Notes under the pieces: generated by a model
What the model saw: only the letters and a program-made list of their open reading frames with translations
Database searches by the model: none
What the model was told of the DNA's origin: nothing
Program-made: the position numbers and the translations under genes
Part shown: one piece after another, positions 24,671-32,849 of the stretch
Position numbering within the stretch: position 1 is the first letter of the stretch
Layout of the letters: every line of letters begins with the position of its first letter
NCBI GenBank assembly: GCA_016783545.1
Contig: JADHWJ010000007.1
Span: 1 to 45,235 of the forward strand
DNA from: Candidatus Aenigmatarchaeota archaeon
Lineage (GTDB): Archaea; Aenigmatarchaeota; Aenigmatarchaeia; QMZP01
Reading direction: 5' to 3'
DNA length: 45,235 bases

Positions 24671-25000
24671 TCACATTACCTCAGTACCTTCTGGCACTTC
24701 CTTATCTGGCTTTAATAGGAATGGTTTTCCATCAGAATCAGCTGCAAGAAGCATCCCCTGGCTTAAAACACCTTTAAGTTCCTTAGGTTCCAAATTAGCA
24801 AGGACAACAATCTGACTGCCTTCTAATTCTTCTTTGCTATATGAATCTTTTATTCCTGCAGCGAGTGTTCTTTCTTCATCGCCCAGGCTTATTGTAAGCT
24901 TGTAAAGTTTGTCAGCGCCTTCAATGTCTTCAGCCTTTATAATTTTTGCTATCCTTATATCCAGCTTCTGCCAATCACCGAAATTAATTGTTTCTTTCAT
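24671..25000 (-). CDS. tRNA-binding domain protein (MetRS beta / Arc1p C-terminal-like)
   Basis: 109 residues, a complete EMAPII-type OB domain: FGDWQKLDIRIAKIIKAEDIEGADKLYKLTISLG, then RTLAAGIKDSYSKEELEG and VVLANLEPKELKGVLSQGM. Such proteins bind tRNA non-specifically and are found either as the C-terminus of MetRS or as a free dimer that stimulates it. It sits inside the ribosomal operon, between uL14 and uL24, 3 nt after uL14; this insertion breaks the usual archaeal gene order. A link to MetRS is inference. Confidence 0.9.
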   Translation of the reverse strand: MKETINFGDWQKLDIRIAKIIKAEDIEGADKLYKLTISLGDEERTLAAGIKDSYSKEELEGSQIVVLANLEPKELKGVLSQGMLLAADSDGKPFLLKPDKEVPEGTEVM

Positions 25001-25003
25001 AAT

Positions 25004-25402
25004 CTAAACCACGACACTTGCTATCTTCCCTATAGCAGGGAACCTTTCAACAGCTTCTTTTGCAACAGGACCTTTGATAAGCTTTCCTTGAGGTTCATGT
25101 TTTTCATTAACTATGACAGCTGCATTATCTTCAAAGCATATTCGTATACCATTTGCTCTTTTGTATTCCTTTCTCTGCCTTATTATAATAGCCCTGAACA
25201 CCTGATGCATTACCTTCTCTGTTCCGATTAAAACTCTACACATTACAACATTTCCTATTCCACCAGTTGGCTGCATCTTTCTTCTTGTTTTTATATTCCT
25301 AACAGATATTATCTGCAGTTTCTTTGCACCTGTATTATCAGCACAAACCAATTCTGCACCTGTTGGAAGATTTTTTGAAATTTTAGTACTCATCGCTTTC
25401 AT
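25004..25402 (-). CDS. rpl14: Ribosomal protein uL14
   Basis: About 132 residues. GAELVCADNTGAKKLQIISVR, GIGNVVMCRVLIGTEKV and the C-terminal EAVERFPAIGKIASVVV identify uL14. Start chosen at ATG 25402 with AGGTG upstream; a GTG three codons earlier is possible. It begins right after uS17. Confidence 0.96.
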   Translation of the reverse strand: MKAMSTKISKNLPTGAELVCADNTGAKKLQIISVRNIKTRRKMQPTGGIGNVVMCRVLIGTEKVMHQVFRAIIIRQRKEYKRANGIRICFEDNAAVIVNEKHEPQGKLIKGPVAKEAVERFPAIGKIASVVV

Positions 25403-25411
25403 AATAGACAC

Positions 25412-25813
25412 CTACTTTGTTTTTGAAGACTCTACTTTTTCATCTTTTTCTTTAACAATAAGATCTTCTCCCTTAATTTCAATTTCACCACTTCCCAATT
25501 TTTCAATTATTATAAATTTCTTTGTTTTGGACAATGGCCTGCACTCAGCTACTATAACCAATTCATCATCCTTTGCGTGAATACAAGGAGGATTATGTGC
25601 AATTACTCTTGAATGTCTTCTTTCGTATCTTTCATATTTTGGAACATATTTGCTAAATTTCCATTCAATTATTGCAGTATTATGAGTTTTCGCAGACTTT
25701 ACAGTACCCCTGAACACCCTTCCTCTTACCTTCAAATTTCCATGCCAAGCACAATTTTTGTCTTCACATGCATTTTCTGGAGGCTTTGCAGTAACGCCTA
25801 TATTATTTTTCAT
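25412..25813 (-). CDS. rps17: Ribosomal protein uS17
   Basis: 133 residues. NIGVTAKPPENACEDKNCAWHG, LKVRGRVFRGTVKSAKTHNTAIIEW and YERYERRHSRVIAHNPPC are archaeal uS17 signatures (C-terminal tail extended and acidic/Lys-rich). It is the first gene of the cluster; its start codon is buried in a hairpin (25811-25831). In most archaea rnp1/uL29 precede it; here nothing ribosomal lies upstream. Confidence 0.96.
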   Translation of the reverse strand: MKNNIGVTAKPPENACEDKNCAWHGNLKVRGRVFRGTVKSAKTHNTAIIEWKFSKYVPKYERYERRHSRVIAHNPPCIHAKDDELVIVAECRPLSKTKKFIIIEKLGSGEIEIKGEDLIVKEKDEKVESSKTK

Positions 25814-25831
25814 ATAAACTCCGTTTATATG
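25811..25831 (-). promoter_or_regulatory. Hairpin enclosing the uS17 Shine-Dalgarno and start codon
   Basis: On the mRNA (minus strand) a perfect 9-bp stem CATATAAAC / GTTTATATG closes a GGA loop. The last three bases of the 3' arm are the uS17 start codon, and the Shine-Dalgarno GGAG spans the loop. Such a structure would block initiation unless opened, and a ribosomal protein could bind it to self-regulate. The role is inferred. Confidence 0.6.
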
Positions 25832-25832
25832 T

Positions 25833-25855
25833 ATATGGAAACCCAGTCTCCATAT
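25833..25855 (-). promoter_or_regulatory. Second leader hairpin of the ribosomal cluster
   Basis: 7-bp perfect stem ATATGGA / TCCATAT with a 9-nt loop, one base upstream (5') of the start-codon hairpin. A TATA-like CTATAAATT (about 25883-25892) would start transcription near 25860, so these two hairpins make up nearly the whole leader. Confidence 0.5.
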
Positions 25856-25925
25856 CCCATACTAACCACTATTGTTATTATTAAATTTATAGTATAGAAT
25901 AATGGATTAATATATTAAAAAGGCT

Positions 25926-26729
25926 TTATTCTACTAAATTAGAAGCAGATTTCCATATTTGCGTAAAAACAGAGTCTCCAAGGTTCTTAACAGCATGCTC
26001 TGAATTCGCCCAAAACATTACATCTTGTGTCTCATGGACCTTGTTATCATCAGAAAGACTCATTATAATATGCTTATCATCAACAGTATAGACCCTTCCT
26101 TTACCATCTTTTACGTTCTTTATTTCAGCCACTGAAGAAAAATCATTTGCAATCTTTTTATCACTAAATGGAGCGGCAATCTTTATTTTAACACCATTTT
26201 TTGACATTTTCTTAAGAACTCTGAAATGATTTAAATGAAGTTTTTCTAGCCCAGTTTCAGTTGTAGCAATACTAATTGTTTTTTGAGCTTCTTTGAAAAC
26301 AGATTTTAGCTGCCTGTTAATGATATTGCTACCTTTTAGTGTTCCTGTCATTTCATATGGCTGAATCATACTAAGGCCTTCTTTGTGAATAGTTTTGAGC
26401 TCTTCCATAGTACCAGAAGCTTTTATATCATCTATTCTTGCAACCATTTCTTTGTGTTTTTTCTCCATATTTTGCTTTGTTCTTTCCATTGCTTCAATAG
26501 GTGCTAAAGCAACATATTTAATTGGCTTTGATGGCTGCATTACAACAAATCCCTTTTCTGAAAGGGACTGAAGAACATCATAAGATCTCGATCTTGGAAC
26601 TCCTGAAATTTCAGAAACTATTGCAGCAGATGCAACACCCTTTGCTAATAGGGCTATGTAAATCTTCCTTTCATATAGGTTTAAACCTATATTCTTCAGT
26701 GAATCCAAAACCTTATTTGAACCTATCAT
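25926..26729 (-). CDS. TrmB-family transcription regulator
   Basis: 267 residues. An N-terminal winged helix (about 1-75: LGLNLYERKIYIALLAKGVASAAIVSEISGVPRSRSYDVLQSLSEKGFV, read in parts) is typical of TrmB/sugar-specific regulators; a ~35-residue coiled linker (EAMERTKQNMEKKHKEMV) and a C-terminal domain of phospholipase-D-like sensor type follow. Targets are unknown; possible inverted-repeat operators lie upstream (26884-26906). Confidence 0.87.
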   Translation of the reverse strand: MIGSNKVLDSLKNIGLNLYERKIYIALLAKGVASAAIVSEISGVPRSRSYDVLQSLSEKGFVVMQPSKPIKYVALAPIEAMERTKQNMEKKHKEMVARIDDIKASGTMEELKTIHKEGLSMIQPYEMTGTLKGSNIINRQLKSVFKEAQKTISIATTETGLEKLHLNHFRVLKKMSKNGVKIKIAAPFSDKKIANDFSSVAEIKNVKDGKGRVYTVDDKHIIMSLSDDNKVHETQDVMFWANSEHAVKNLGDSVFTQIWKSASNLVE

Positions 26730-27027
26730 ATTATACCTTATTTTTCACTTTTCGATAATGACAATGAATATATTTTGTATTATGACTATATAAAGGTTTC
26801 TATACAAGACTTTAATGCTTTATTAAGCCTTTATATAGAATAATATTGCATTTTTAGATCAAATAAAGATTAAATATTGTTTATTTATTCATAATAAGTG
26901 AATAAAAATCTATTTAAACTCTTATAATCAATTTAATCAAATATAAAAAAGGCTTATTTTTACTGAATTTTTTTGTTTTTAACTATTTTTTGGTTACTAA
27001 GCCAATTATCTGATACCTTTCTGCAAT
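26730..27027. promoter_or_regulatory. AT-rich region upstream of the TrmB gene
   Basis: About 300 bases without a coding frame. It should hold the TrmB-gene promoter (minus strand). Seen: an 8-bp inverted repeat TTTATTCA / TGAATAAA (26884-26891 and 26899-26906), and several TTTATATAG-type stretches (about 26790-26845). No RNA gene is recognised. Confidence 0.4.
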
Positions 27028-27339
27028 TTATACATGCTCAATTGCATATCTTAGCTTTCTATGTACCATTTTATAGAATGGATTTCCTACATCATTCAGC
27101 TGAAATCCATCATACAAGAATATTCCAACATGTGGAGGCTTCATTACCATCACATCAGGTATCATTCCAATTGTATATTTTTTTAATGTGTTCCAGAATC
27201 TTTGAAGTTTTGTATAAATAGCATCATTCTCATCTATTATTAGCCCACGATTTTGTTTTATTTTTTCTCTTAACATTTCTCGCTGATCAACATCCAAACT
27301 GTAATGTTCACACCACTCATCAACATAATCTGGACTCAT
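27028..27339 (-). CDS. Hypothetical 103-residue protein
   Basis: Soluble, no family recognised. It begins MSPDYVDEWCEHYSLDVDQREM and contains IPDVMVMKPPHVGIFLYDGFQL. Start chosen at ATG 27339, because a TATA-like element (27358-27367) lies about 24 nt upstream, typical of leaderless genes here; an ATG at 27348 is also in frame. It follows the DNA ligase gene by about 25-35 nt but has its own promoter. Confidence 0.6.
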   Translation of the reverse strand: MSPDYVDEWCEHYSLDVDQREMLREKIKQNRGLIIDENDAIYTKLQRFWNTLKKYTIGMIPDVMVMKPPHVGIFLYDGFQLNDVGNPFYKMVHRKLRYAIEHV

Positions 27340-27373
27340 ATATTTCATTTAGAATTAAAGTTTTAAATGTTTA

Positions 27374-29083
27374 CTATTTCTTTCCCTTTTGGATATTATA
27401 AAGGTGTTTCAATTTATTAATAGTATCACACTGTTCAATTTTTTTATCCAAATTCCTCATCCTTACCACACGAGGGAATCTTAAGGCATATCCAGAATCA
27501 TAATTAACACTCTTTTGTATCTCTTCATAAGCAACTTCCATAACGATTTTTGGCTTTATTTCTATTCTATCATTATCTTCATCAATTATGAGTGGTTTGA
27601 GTAGTTTTGTCAGGTCTTTGAAACTGACACCTTCTTTGGATTTTTCCTTTATTCCAGTACCTATCATTCCACATTCTAGGAATTTTCCTGTTCTTGCATC
27701 TTTACATCCAAGTATGTAAGAGCCCATCCAACCAGCTCTCTTACCAGTGCCCCATATTGCACCTATTATTGCCAAATCAAGTGTTTCCATTATTGGTTTA
27801 ACTTTAAGCCAATATCCAACCCTTCTTCCTGGCTGGTATTTTGCATCCATGTTTTTGATTATAAGGCCTTCTTGGCTTGCAGCAAGCGCTTCCTTGTAAA
27901 AGCTGTCAGCGATTTTCAAATCCTTTGTAATTATATGCTTGGCAAGTTGAAGTTTTTTTTGAATAGGTCTTACTGATTTCTTTAGTAGTTCCCATCTATC
28001 TCTCAATAGAACTTTAAACAGAGATTTTCCGTCCAGATATGTTATATCAAAGAGGTTCACCTGTATAGGTATATTTTTTGCTATCTTCTCTATGTCATAT
28101 TTTCTTTTTATTCTCTGCGAAAGCATTTGAAAAGGCATTGGCTTTCCTGTTTTCTTGTCTATAGCAAGCATCTCGCCTTCAACTATGCACTTTTTTGGTT
28201 TCAGTGCCTTTTTTGCCCATTCAACTAATTCAGGGAACTGAATTGTTATGTTTTCCAGGCTTCTTGTAAAAAGCCAGACCCGGTTTCCATCCCGTTGTAT
28301 TATGATCCGCGCGCCGTCATATTTATATTCAAGAACACAGTTTTCAAATTTATTCAATGCATCTTCCAGTGATGGTGATCTGTCTGCCAATAGAACATGA
28401 TAAGGTTCCCCTAATTTAAGGCCAACACCTTTCAGGCCTTTCATTCCATTTTCTTTTGCTATTAATGCCACTTCACCATAATCAGGTCTTAGGAACCATG
28501 CCCATTCCACTGCCTTGACAGCATCTTTCTTTTCAATTTTCGGTAAATATGCCTTTGCGATCGAATCTCTTATAACACCAGCTGCCACGCCTATTCTCAA
28601 ATCACCGATAACTGTTCTGACAATATACTTTGCTTCTTTTGGCTTTGCAGAGCTCAATAATTCAGAAACAAGAGAAAACTTTCTTTCCTGAGAACCAGTG
28701 CCTGTTATCCCAGCAAGTTTTTGCAGGTTTGAAAAAACCTTTTCTATTGTAAGCTTTTTCTGGAACAGTGTCTGTTGTTTTTTCTTCTCCATCATCTTTT
28801 CTATTATGAGACCAAAATCACCGATTTTGTTAAATTTCTTTTTTATTTCATCTTTAGAGTAGCCAGTAGCTATGTGTATTATATTTATCATTAAGAGATT
28901 TGCAATTCCTATTTCCCTATTGTCCCATGTTGGAAAAACCTTTCCCTGTAAAAGCAACACAATATTTGGAAGATTTTCTGTATCTGTTCCCTTAAGCAAT
29001 TTACCGATTTCATCTATCTTCGCAAGTCTTGCACTTGTTTTTTCAAGATATTCATAGGTTTTCACTAATTTTGAATAATCCAT
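27374..29083 (-). CDS. lig: ATP-dependent DNA ligase
   Basis: 569 residues. N-terminal alpha-helical DNA-binding domain (about 1-215), then the adenylation domain with the nucleophile in KYDGAR (Lys254), VEGEMLAID and EGLIIKN motifs, and the OB-fold domain ending with motif VI-like RFPRVVRMR. It seals Okazaki nicks together with PCNA. Size and motifs match archaeal replicative ligases. Preceded by a TATA-like stretch around 29090-29110. Confidence 0.97.
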   Translation of the reverse strand: MDYSKLVKTYEYLEKTSARLAKIDEIGKLLKGTDTENLPNIVLLLQGKVFPTWDNREIGIANLLMINIIHIATGYSKDEIKKKFNKIGDFGLIIEKMMEKKKQQTLFQKKLTIEKVFSNLQKLAGITGTGSQERKFSLVSELLSSAKPKEAKYIVRTVIGDLRIGVAAGVIRDSIAKAYLPKIEKKDAVKAVEWAWFLRPDYGEVALIAKENGMKGLKGVGLKLGEPYHVLLADRSPSLEDALNKFENCVLEYKYDGARIIIQRDGNRVWLFTRSLENITIQFPELVEWAKKALKPKKCIVEGEMLAIDKKTGKPMPFQMLSQRIKRKYDIEKIAKNIPIQVNLFDITYLDGKSLFKVLLRDRWELLKKSVRPIQKKLQLAKHIITKDLKIADSFYKEALAASQEGLIIKNMDAKYQPGRRVGYWLKVKPIMETLDLAIIGAIWGTGKRAGWMGSYILGCKDARTGKFLECGMIGTGIKEKSKEGVSFKDLTKLLKPLIIDEDNDRIEIKPKIVMEVAYEEIQKSVNYDSGYALRFPRVVRMRNLDKKIEQCDTINKLKHLYNIQKGKK

Positions 29084-29176
29084 ACTATATATTTGATTTA
29101 AAAAATAATATAGTTATACCTAAAAAAAGTCAATTTCTGATCAATTCTGTTTTCTTACTGAACATTTTGAATTCAC

Positions 29177-29245
29177 TTAATAGTCTTCATCTGTACAATC
29201 CCATTCAAAGTCTTTCCAATCCCATTCCTTCTTTTTTCCTTTCAT
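29177..29245 (-). CDS. Possible 22-residue acidic mini-protein
   Basis: ATG 29243-29245 to TAA 29177-29179: MKGKKKEWDWKDFEWDC... ending TDEDY. The alternating W-D/E pattern is protein-like, and the frame lies in a gap otherwise free of genes, but 22 codons is very short and no ribosome-binding site is visible. Confidence 0.25.
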   Translation of the reverse strand: MKGKKKEWDWKDFEWDCTDEDY

Positions 29246-29318
29246 AGTAATCCAAGCAGAACGCGGGGGAAAAGAATGAGACACGTATTGGGAAAGTCGC
29301 ATCCTCTGCCCCACGATC

Positions 29319-29402
29319 TTGACAAGAGCTAAACTTAGGCCACTGGTAAACTCGATTGTAGTGGCCAGGTTTTAGTCTATAGGCTGTGTACACTCTTGAC
29401 AA
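29319..29402. other. Long nested inverted repeat (possible structured RNA)
   Basis: Outer arms TTGACAAGAG (29319-29328) and CTCTTGACAA (29393-29402) pair at 9 of 10 positions; inner arms GGCCACT (29338-29344) and AGTGGCC (29360-29366) pair perfectly, with CTAAA/TTTAG between. The right part overlaps the last ~30 nt of the zinc-ribbon gene. I could not fit it to tRNA, RNase P RNA or a clear box H/ACA or C/D RNA. Could be a terminator, an attenuator or an unknown RNA. Confidence 0.4.
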
Positions 29403-29848
29403 ACCCATCTGCCGTTGATGAGCATAAGCTCCTCGGAATATTCTCCACAATCGTCGCATATACCGAGTTCCTTTTCTTCGTTTTCATGTTCAGTGATTGG
29501 TTGAAACATATGATTTTTCATAATCGCCTCGTGTTTTTTGAAATTAAAATGAAATATTTTGTTATCAATCTCAGATAAGATGCCTGAATCTTTGCCATTG
29601 AACCAATCATGGACCTCATTCATATAGCAATCCAAACATACAGATGCTGAATCAGTTGATCTGCAGCTCAGGCATGGCCTGAACTCATCTGAACTGGATT
29701 TAAAATGATTTGAAAATAATTTATGAAACTTTAGGAATAATTTTGAAAAGTTAGAAGGCAGCCATTTGGTTATTCCTTTAGCTAAGCAATCTGGACATAT
29801 GAAATTCCAGATTGGTTCCCTGCATATTTTGCATATATATATTTGCAT
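29372..29848 (-). CDS. Multi-zinc-ribbon protein
   Basis: About 158 residues. Six CxxC knuckles are visible: CKIC, CPDC, CLSC, CLDC, CDDC and CQEC, forming three likely zinc sites spread over an N-terminal, a middle and a C-terminal module. No enzyme motif. Start chosen at ATG 29848 (MQIYICKICREP); the longer frame adds only three residues. Members of this general type are common in archaea; function unknown. Confidence 0.8.
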   Translation of the reverse strand: MQIYICKICREPIWNFICPDCLAKGITKWLPSNFSKLFLKFHKLFSNHFKSSSDEFRPCLSCRSTDSASVCLDCYMNEVHDWFNGKDSGILSEIDNKIFHFNFKKHEAIMKNHMFQPITEHENEEKELGICDDCGEYSEELMLINGRWVCQECTQPID

Positions 29849-30065
29849 AGTGATCACATCTTCCTATATCTTTATGTGGGCCAAGTGGGAACTTTATACA
29901 CATACAGTTAATTATAAGATTACCCGATTTTTAAAGAACTATGCAAAAAAAATTTGAATACTTTTTGGGAAATATGTGGGCATTAAGAGGTATTCTTTTA
30001 TGAAAAAAATTGTAATATTATAAAAAAAATTATAAAAGTTTTTAAATCTATTTATTATATAAAGC
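29849..30065. promoter_or_regulatory. Divergent promoter region
   Basis: 217 bases between the divergent zinc-ribbon and HTH genes, very AT-rich with A and T runs (29942-29950, 30005-30050). A TATA-like TTTTTAAAT (about 30037-30045) lies about 25 nt before the ATG at 30066. No gene is seen in it. Confidence 0.4.
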
Positions 30066-31031
30066 ATGGGAAAGCCGGTGTTTTGCATGCCTAGTAATGG
30101 AATACAGTTAATTGAGAATGATGGGAATTTGTCTAAGGTATACGAATCTATTCTAATACCTCCTGAAAAGCTTGGTGTTTTACACAGCAAACTCTCTATG
30201 AAAATCATCAAAGAGCTCTCAAATGGTAATGTTTCTGCAATAGATATTGCGAGAAGTCTGAAACAGCACGAACAGAAAATATACTATCATATGAGGAAAC
30301 TGGAAAACGCAGGGATAATAAAGCAGGTTGATGAAGAAATAAGATATGGAATGACAGCGAAAATCTATCATCTTGTATCTCCTATTGTTTCAACAAAGCT
30401 CTATGATAATGGGCGTATTGTGAAGAACAAGTTAACAGGTGATCCAACTACATTAGAATTCTTAAAACCGTTCATTGAAAACGGCAAATTAAATGCTCTT
30501 ATAATAATAGGATGGCCTTATCCACATGGTGAATTTAATCATGGCGGTATTGATGGTTCATATGCAATTGACCTCGGGTTTCTTTTTGGCAATATGGTAA
30601 GTGAGATACATTTCCCATGTTATAAACTCGATACAAAGGTAAAAAAAGACGAGCTTGAAAAAAATAATATCATACTGATAGGAAATCCGAAAACTAATAC
30701 AATAGTAAATAAGATAAACACTGACATGGATATATCATTTGAGAAAGGTGAGAACTGTTCAATAATATCCAAGGTAACAGGAAAGAAATATAATGATGAT
30801 AATGTTGGAATGATATTGAAATCTAAAAACCCATTCAATAAAAACAAAGAGATGATTCTTTTAGGCGGCAAAAGAAGTAGGGGGACCCTGGCCGCTATAA
30901 TAGCATTTACACAGAATACAGAAGAGATAATGAAAGGCAATGCCTTTAATGATAAAATAAAAGGCAAGATATTCATTGCACTGGATAAAGATTCTGACGA
31001 GCACATTGACAGTGTAAAGTTTTTGGAGTAA
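30066..31031 (+). CDS. ArsR-type HTH protein with C-terminal S-layer-like domain
   Basis: 321 residues. Residues about 40-100 form a winged helix (KLSMKIIKELSNGNVSAIDIARSL, QKIYYHMRKLENAGIIKQV). The C-terminal half has NIILIGNPKTNTIVNKIN, IISKVTGKKYNDDNVGMI and ILLGGKRSRGTLAAIIAF: an I-L-x-G-x-P-x-x-N segment plus late G-G-x-x-x-x-G-T as seen in archaeal S-layer-type domains. A DNA-binding protein carrying this domain may sense something or act as a scaffold; that is inference. Leads a three-gene cluster. Confidence 0.78.
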   Translation: MGKPVFCMPSNGIQLIENDGNLSKVYESILIPPEKLGVLHSKLSMKIIKELSNGNVSAIDIARSLKQHEQKIYYHMRKLENAGIIKQVDEEIRYGMTAKIYHLVSPIVSTKLYDNGRIVKNKLTGDPTTLEFLKPFIENGKLNALIIIGWPYPHGEFNHGGIDGSYAIDLGFLFGNMVSEIHFPCYKLDTKVKKDELEKNNIILIGNPKTNTIVNKINTDMDISFEKGENCSIISKVTGKKYNDDNVGMILKSKNPFNKNKEMILLGGKRSRGTLAAIIAFTQNTEEIMKGNAFNDKIKGKIFIALDKDSDEHIDSVKFLE

Positions 31032-31035
31032 AGGT

Positions 31036-31656
31036 ATGAATAGACTATTGACAGATGAACAAGCAGGTGAATACGTGAATTTAGTTGATACTTTAGCAGA
31101 AGGTAGAAGAGTTGTGTTAATAACAGTAAAATCCAGAGGTGAACTATACAGCAAAGAGTTAAAAGAGCTCATGGAAGCCAGTGGTATTAATACAGTTCTG
31201 TTTGCCGCTGAGAAGGCTCAGAGATATCCTTTGGGAAATAATGATTATAGGGAAATAAAACTTCCCTGGAGATGTAAAATAAAAGATGATGATTTTGTTA
31301 TCACTCTTGATGACTCTTCAACAAAAGGTCAGACTCAGATAGGTCTTTTCATTGCCGCTCTTGAGGCTGGTGCAGACAATGTCTTAGTCACATTATATAA
31401 AGATTGCTGCGGTGTCTCTGATTATTGCTGCGTTGAAGAATGTAATGGGCTCCCATTGGGTCCGGAAATGTTTATGAGTTCAAGAGCTCATATTGGTGAA
31501 TTTGTTGAAACGCTTAAATATATTGAAGATAATGGTTTGCAAAGAATAACACATTATTCAGAACATCCTTTTGTCAGAAACCTGTACAATACTAGATATG
31601 AGATTGGATCTGACACGCATGAAGTTGAACTTAGTGAACAGTGTATAAGAGAGTAA
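31036..31656 (+). CDS. Putative phosphoribosyltransferase-like protein
   Basis: 206 residues. FVITLDDSSTKGQTQIGLFIAALEAGA resembles the PRPP-binding loop (hydrophobic strand, D-D, then T-x-G-x-T) of type I phosphoribosyltransferases, and RRVVLITVKSRGELYSKEL may be its first strand; the family cannot be named. Cysteines cluster at DCCGVSDYCCVEEC, which might bind metal. It starts 4 nt after the HTH gene, so the two are co-transcribed. Confidence 0.6.
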   Translation: MNRLLTDEQAGEYVNLVDTLAEGRRVVLITVKSRGELYSKELKELMEASGINTVLFAAEKAQRYPLGNNDYREIKLPWRCKIKDDDFVITLDDSSTKGQTQIGLFIAALEAGADNVLVTLYKDCCGVSDYCCVEECNGLPLGPEMFMSSRAHIGEFVETLKYIEDNGLQRITHYSEHPFVRNLYNTRYEIGSDTHEVELSEQCIRE

Positions 31657-31660
31657 AGCT

Positions 31661-32167
31661 ATGGCATATGGAAACTACAGTGAAGCAGCAAATAAAATAA
31701 AGGCATTAAGGGCATATATAGCGCCTGAAGACAGTTCATGTAGACATATCAATGTCTGTGCTGTAAACATGGGCCAAGAGTATGAAGCTGGTTATGCCAG
31801 AGATCGTGCGCATCAATTTGCTGCTGCTCTGGGAATCCTGAGGGAACGGGATCCGCCTATACAATATGATTTTACTGAGATTGTTATACGAAATGAGAGA
31901 ATCGCGTATGGCTCACCAGAACATGAAGGCGATGAAATATATTTTGACAATGACTGTGATCACAAAGCAAAACGTGCTATAGCAAACGATGTTAGAACAA
32001 GAAAAATTCAGGGAAAAAATATAGATAGAATTGGATATGTTTGGTTTACTCCAAGTGTCGATTTGAATATAAAACTAAAAGATCTTGATCTTAGCACATA
32101 TGAATGGGATGATTTCGAATATAATGAAGGCAAAGGGATTTGGTTGCCAAGAGAAAACGGAGATTAA
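31661..32167 (+). CDS. Hypothetical 168-residue protein
   Basis: No family recognised. Soluble, acidic, rich in Asp/Tyr (YFDNDCDHKAKRA, STYEWDDFEYNEG). Starts 4 nt after the phosphoribosyltransferase-like gene, forming a three-gene unit with it and the HTH protein. Conservation of this trio is the obvious test of a shared function. Confidence 0.65.
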   Translation: MAYGNYSEAANKIKALRAYIAPEDSSCRHINVCAVNMGQEYEAGYARDRAHQFAAALGILRERDPPIQYDFTEIVIRNERIAYGSPEHEGDEIYFDNDCDHKAKRAIANDVRTRKIQGKNIDRIGYVWFTPSVDLNIKLKDLDLSTYEWDDFEYNEGKGIWLPRENGD

Positions 32168-32198
32168 TAGCTTTTAATACACCCATCTAATTCTAATT

Positions 32199-32849
32199 AT
32201 GGAAATATTCGAAGGTGTCTGGAAAGAGAAGAAAAAGCTTCTGACAAAGAACCTTGTTCCTGGAAAAAGGGTCTACAAAGAAAAATTGATCAAAATCAAG
32301 AATATAGAATATAGAGAATGGATACCTAATAGAAGCAAGCCAGCTGCGGGAATAATGAAAGGACTGAAAAACTTCCCATTAAAAAAAGGTATAAAAATTT
32401 TATACCTTGGACTGGCTAGTTCTACAACTGCCTCTCATTTCAGTGATATAATTAGCAAAGAAGGCATATTATATGGAGTGGAAATAAGTAAAAGGAGTTT
32501 GAGAGATTCTCTTTCAGTTGCTGAAGCCCGTGGTAATATCGTCTGTATTAATAAAAATGCCAGAAAACCCCAAGACTATCCATGGGTTGAGAAGGTTGAT
32601 TTTGTTTTTCAAGATATAGCTTCGAACGACCAGCCAGAGATCTTAATAAGAAACTGCAAGACATTTCTAAAGCCAGGTGGCTATGCAATGCTATCTCTAA
32701 AGTCAAGATCAATGAATGTTGTTAAAGAACCTAAAGATGTCTACAAAGAAGTTGGAGAAAAGCTAAAGAAAGAATTCAAGATAATTGAAAAGGTTGAGCT
32801 AGATCCATATGAAAAGGATCATATGCTTTTTGTTCTTAAATGGAAATAA
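32199..32849 (+). CDS. flpA: Fibrillarin (rRNA 2'-O-methyltransferase)
   Basis: 216 residues; the methyltransferase of box C/D RNPs. Seen: the N-terminal part with RSKPAAGIMKGLKNFPLKKG, SAM-binding ILYLGLASSTTASHFSDI, GVEISKRSLRDS, and KVDFVFQDIASNDQPEIL. The usual partner nop5 is not adjacent. TATA-like TTTTAATAC lies close before the ATG. Confidence 0.95.
   Translation: MEIFEGVWKEKKKLLTKNLVPGKRVYKEKLIKIKNIEYREWIPNRSKPAAGIMKGLKNFPLKKGIKILYLGLASSTTASHFSDIISKEGILYGVEISKRSLRDSLSVAEARGNIVCINKNARKPQDYPWVEKVDFVFQDIASNDQPEILIRNCKTFLKPGGYAMLSLKSRSMNVVKEPKDVYKEVGEKLKKEFKIIEKVELDPYEKDHMLFVLKWK

Noticed and set aside
29240-29400. A tRNA, RNase P RNA or box H/ACA gene in the gap
   Set aside because: No T-loop GTTC-R-A motif, no 7-bp acceptor pairing, no conserved RNase P core; the ACA after the outer stem is too far from the upper stem for a normal pocket.
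29205-29459. 84-residue frame on the minus strand
   Set aside because: It overlaps the zinc-ribbon gene in another frame, has no family features and runs through the inverted repeat; treated as chance.
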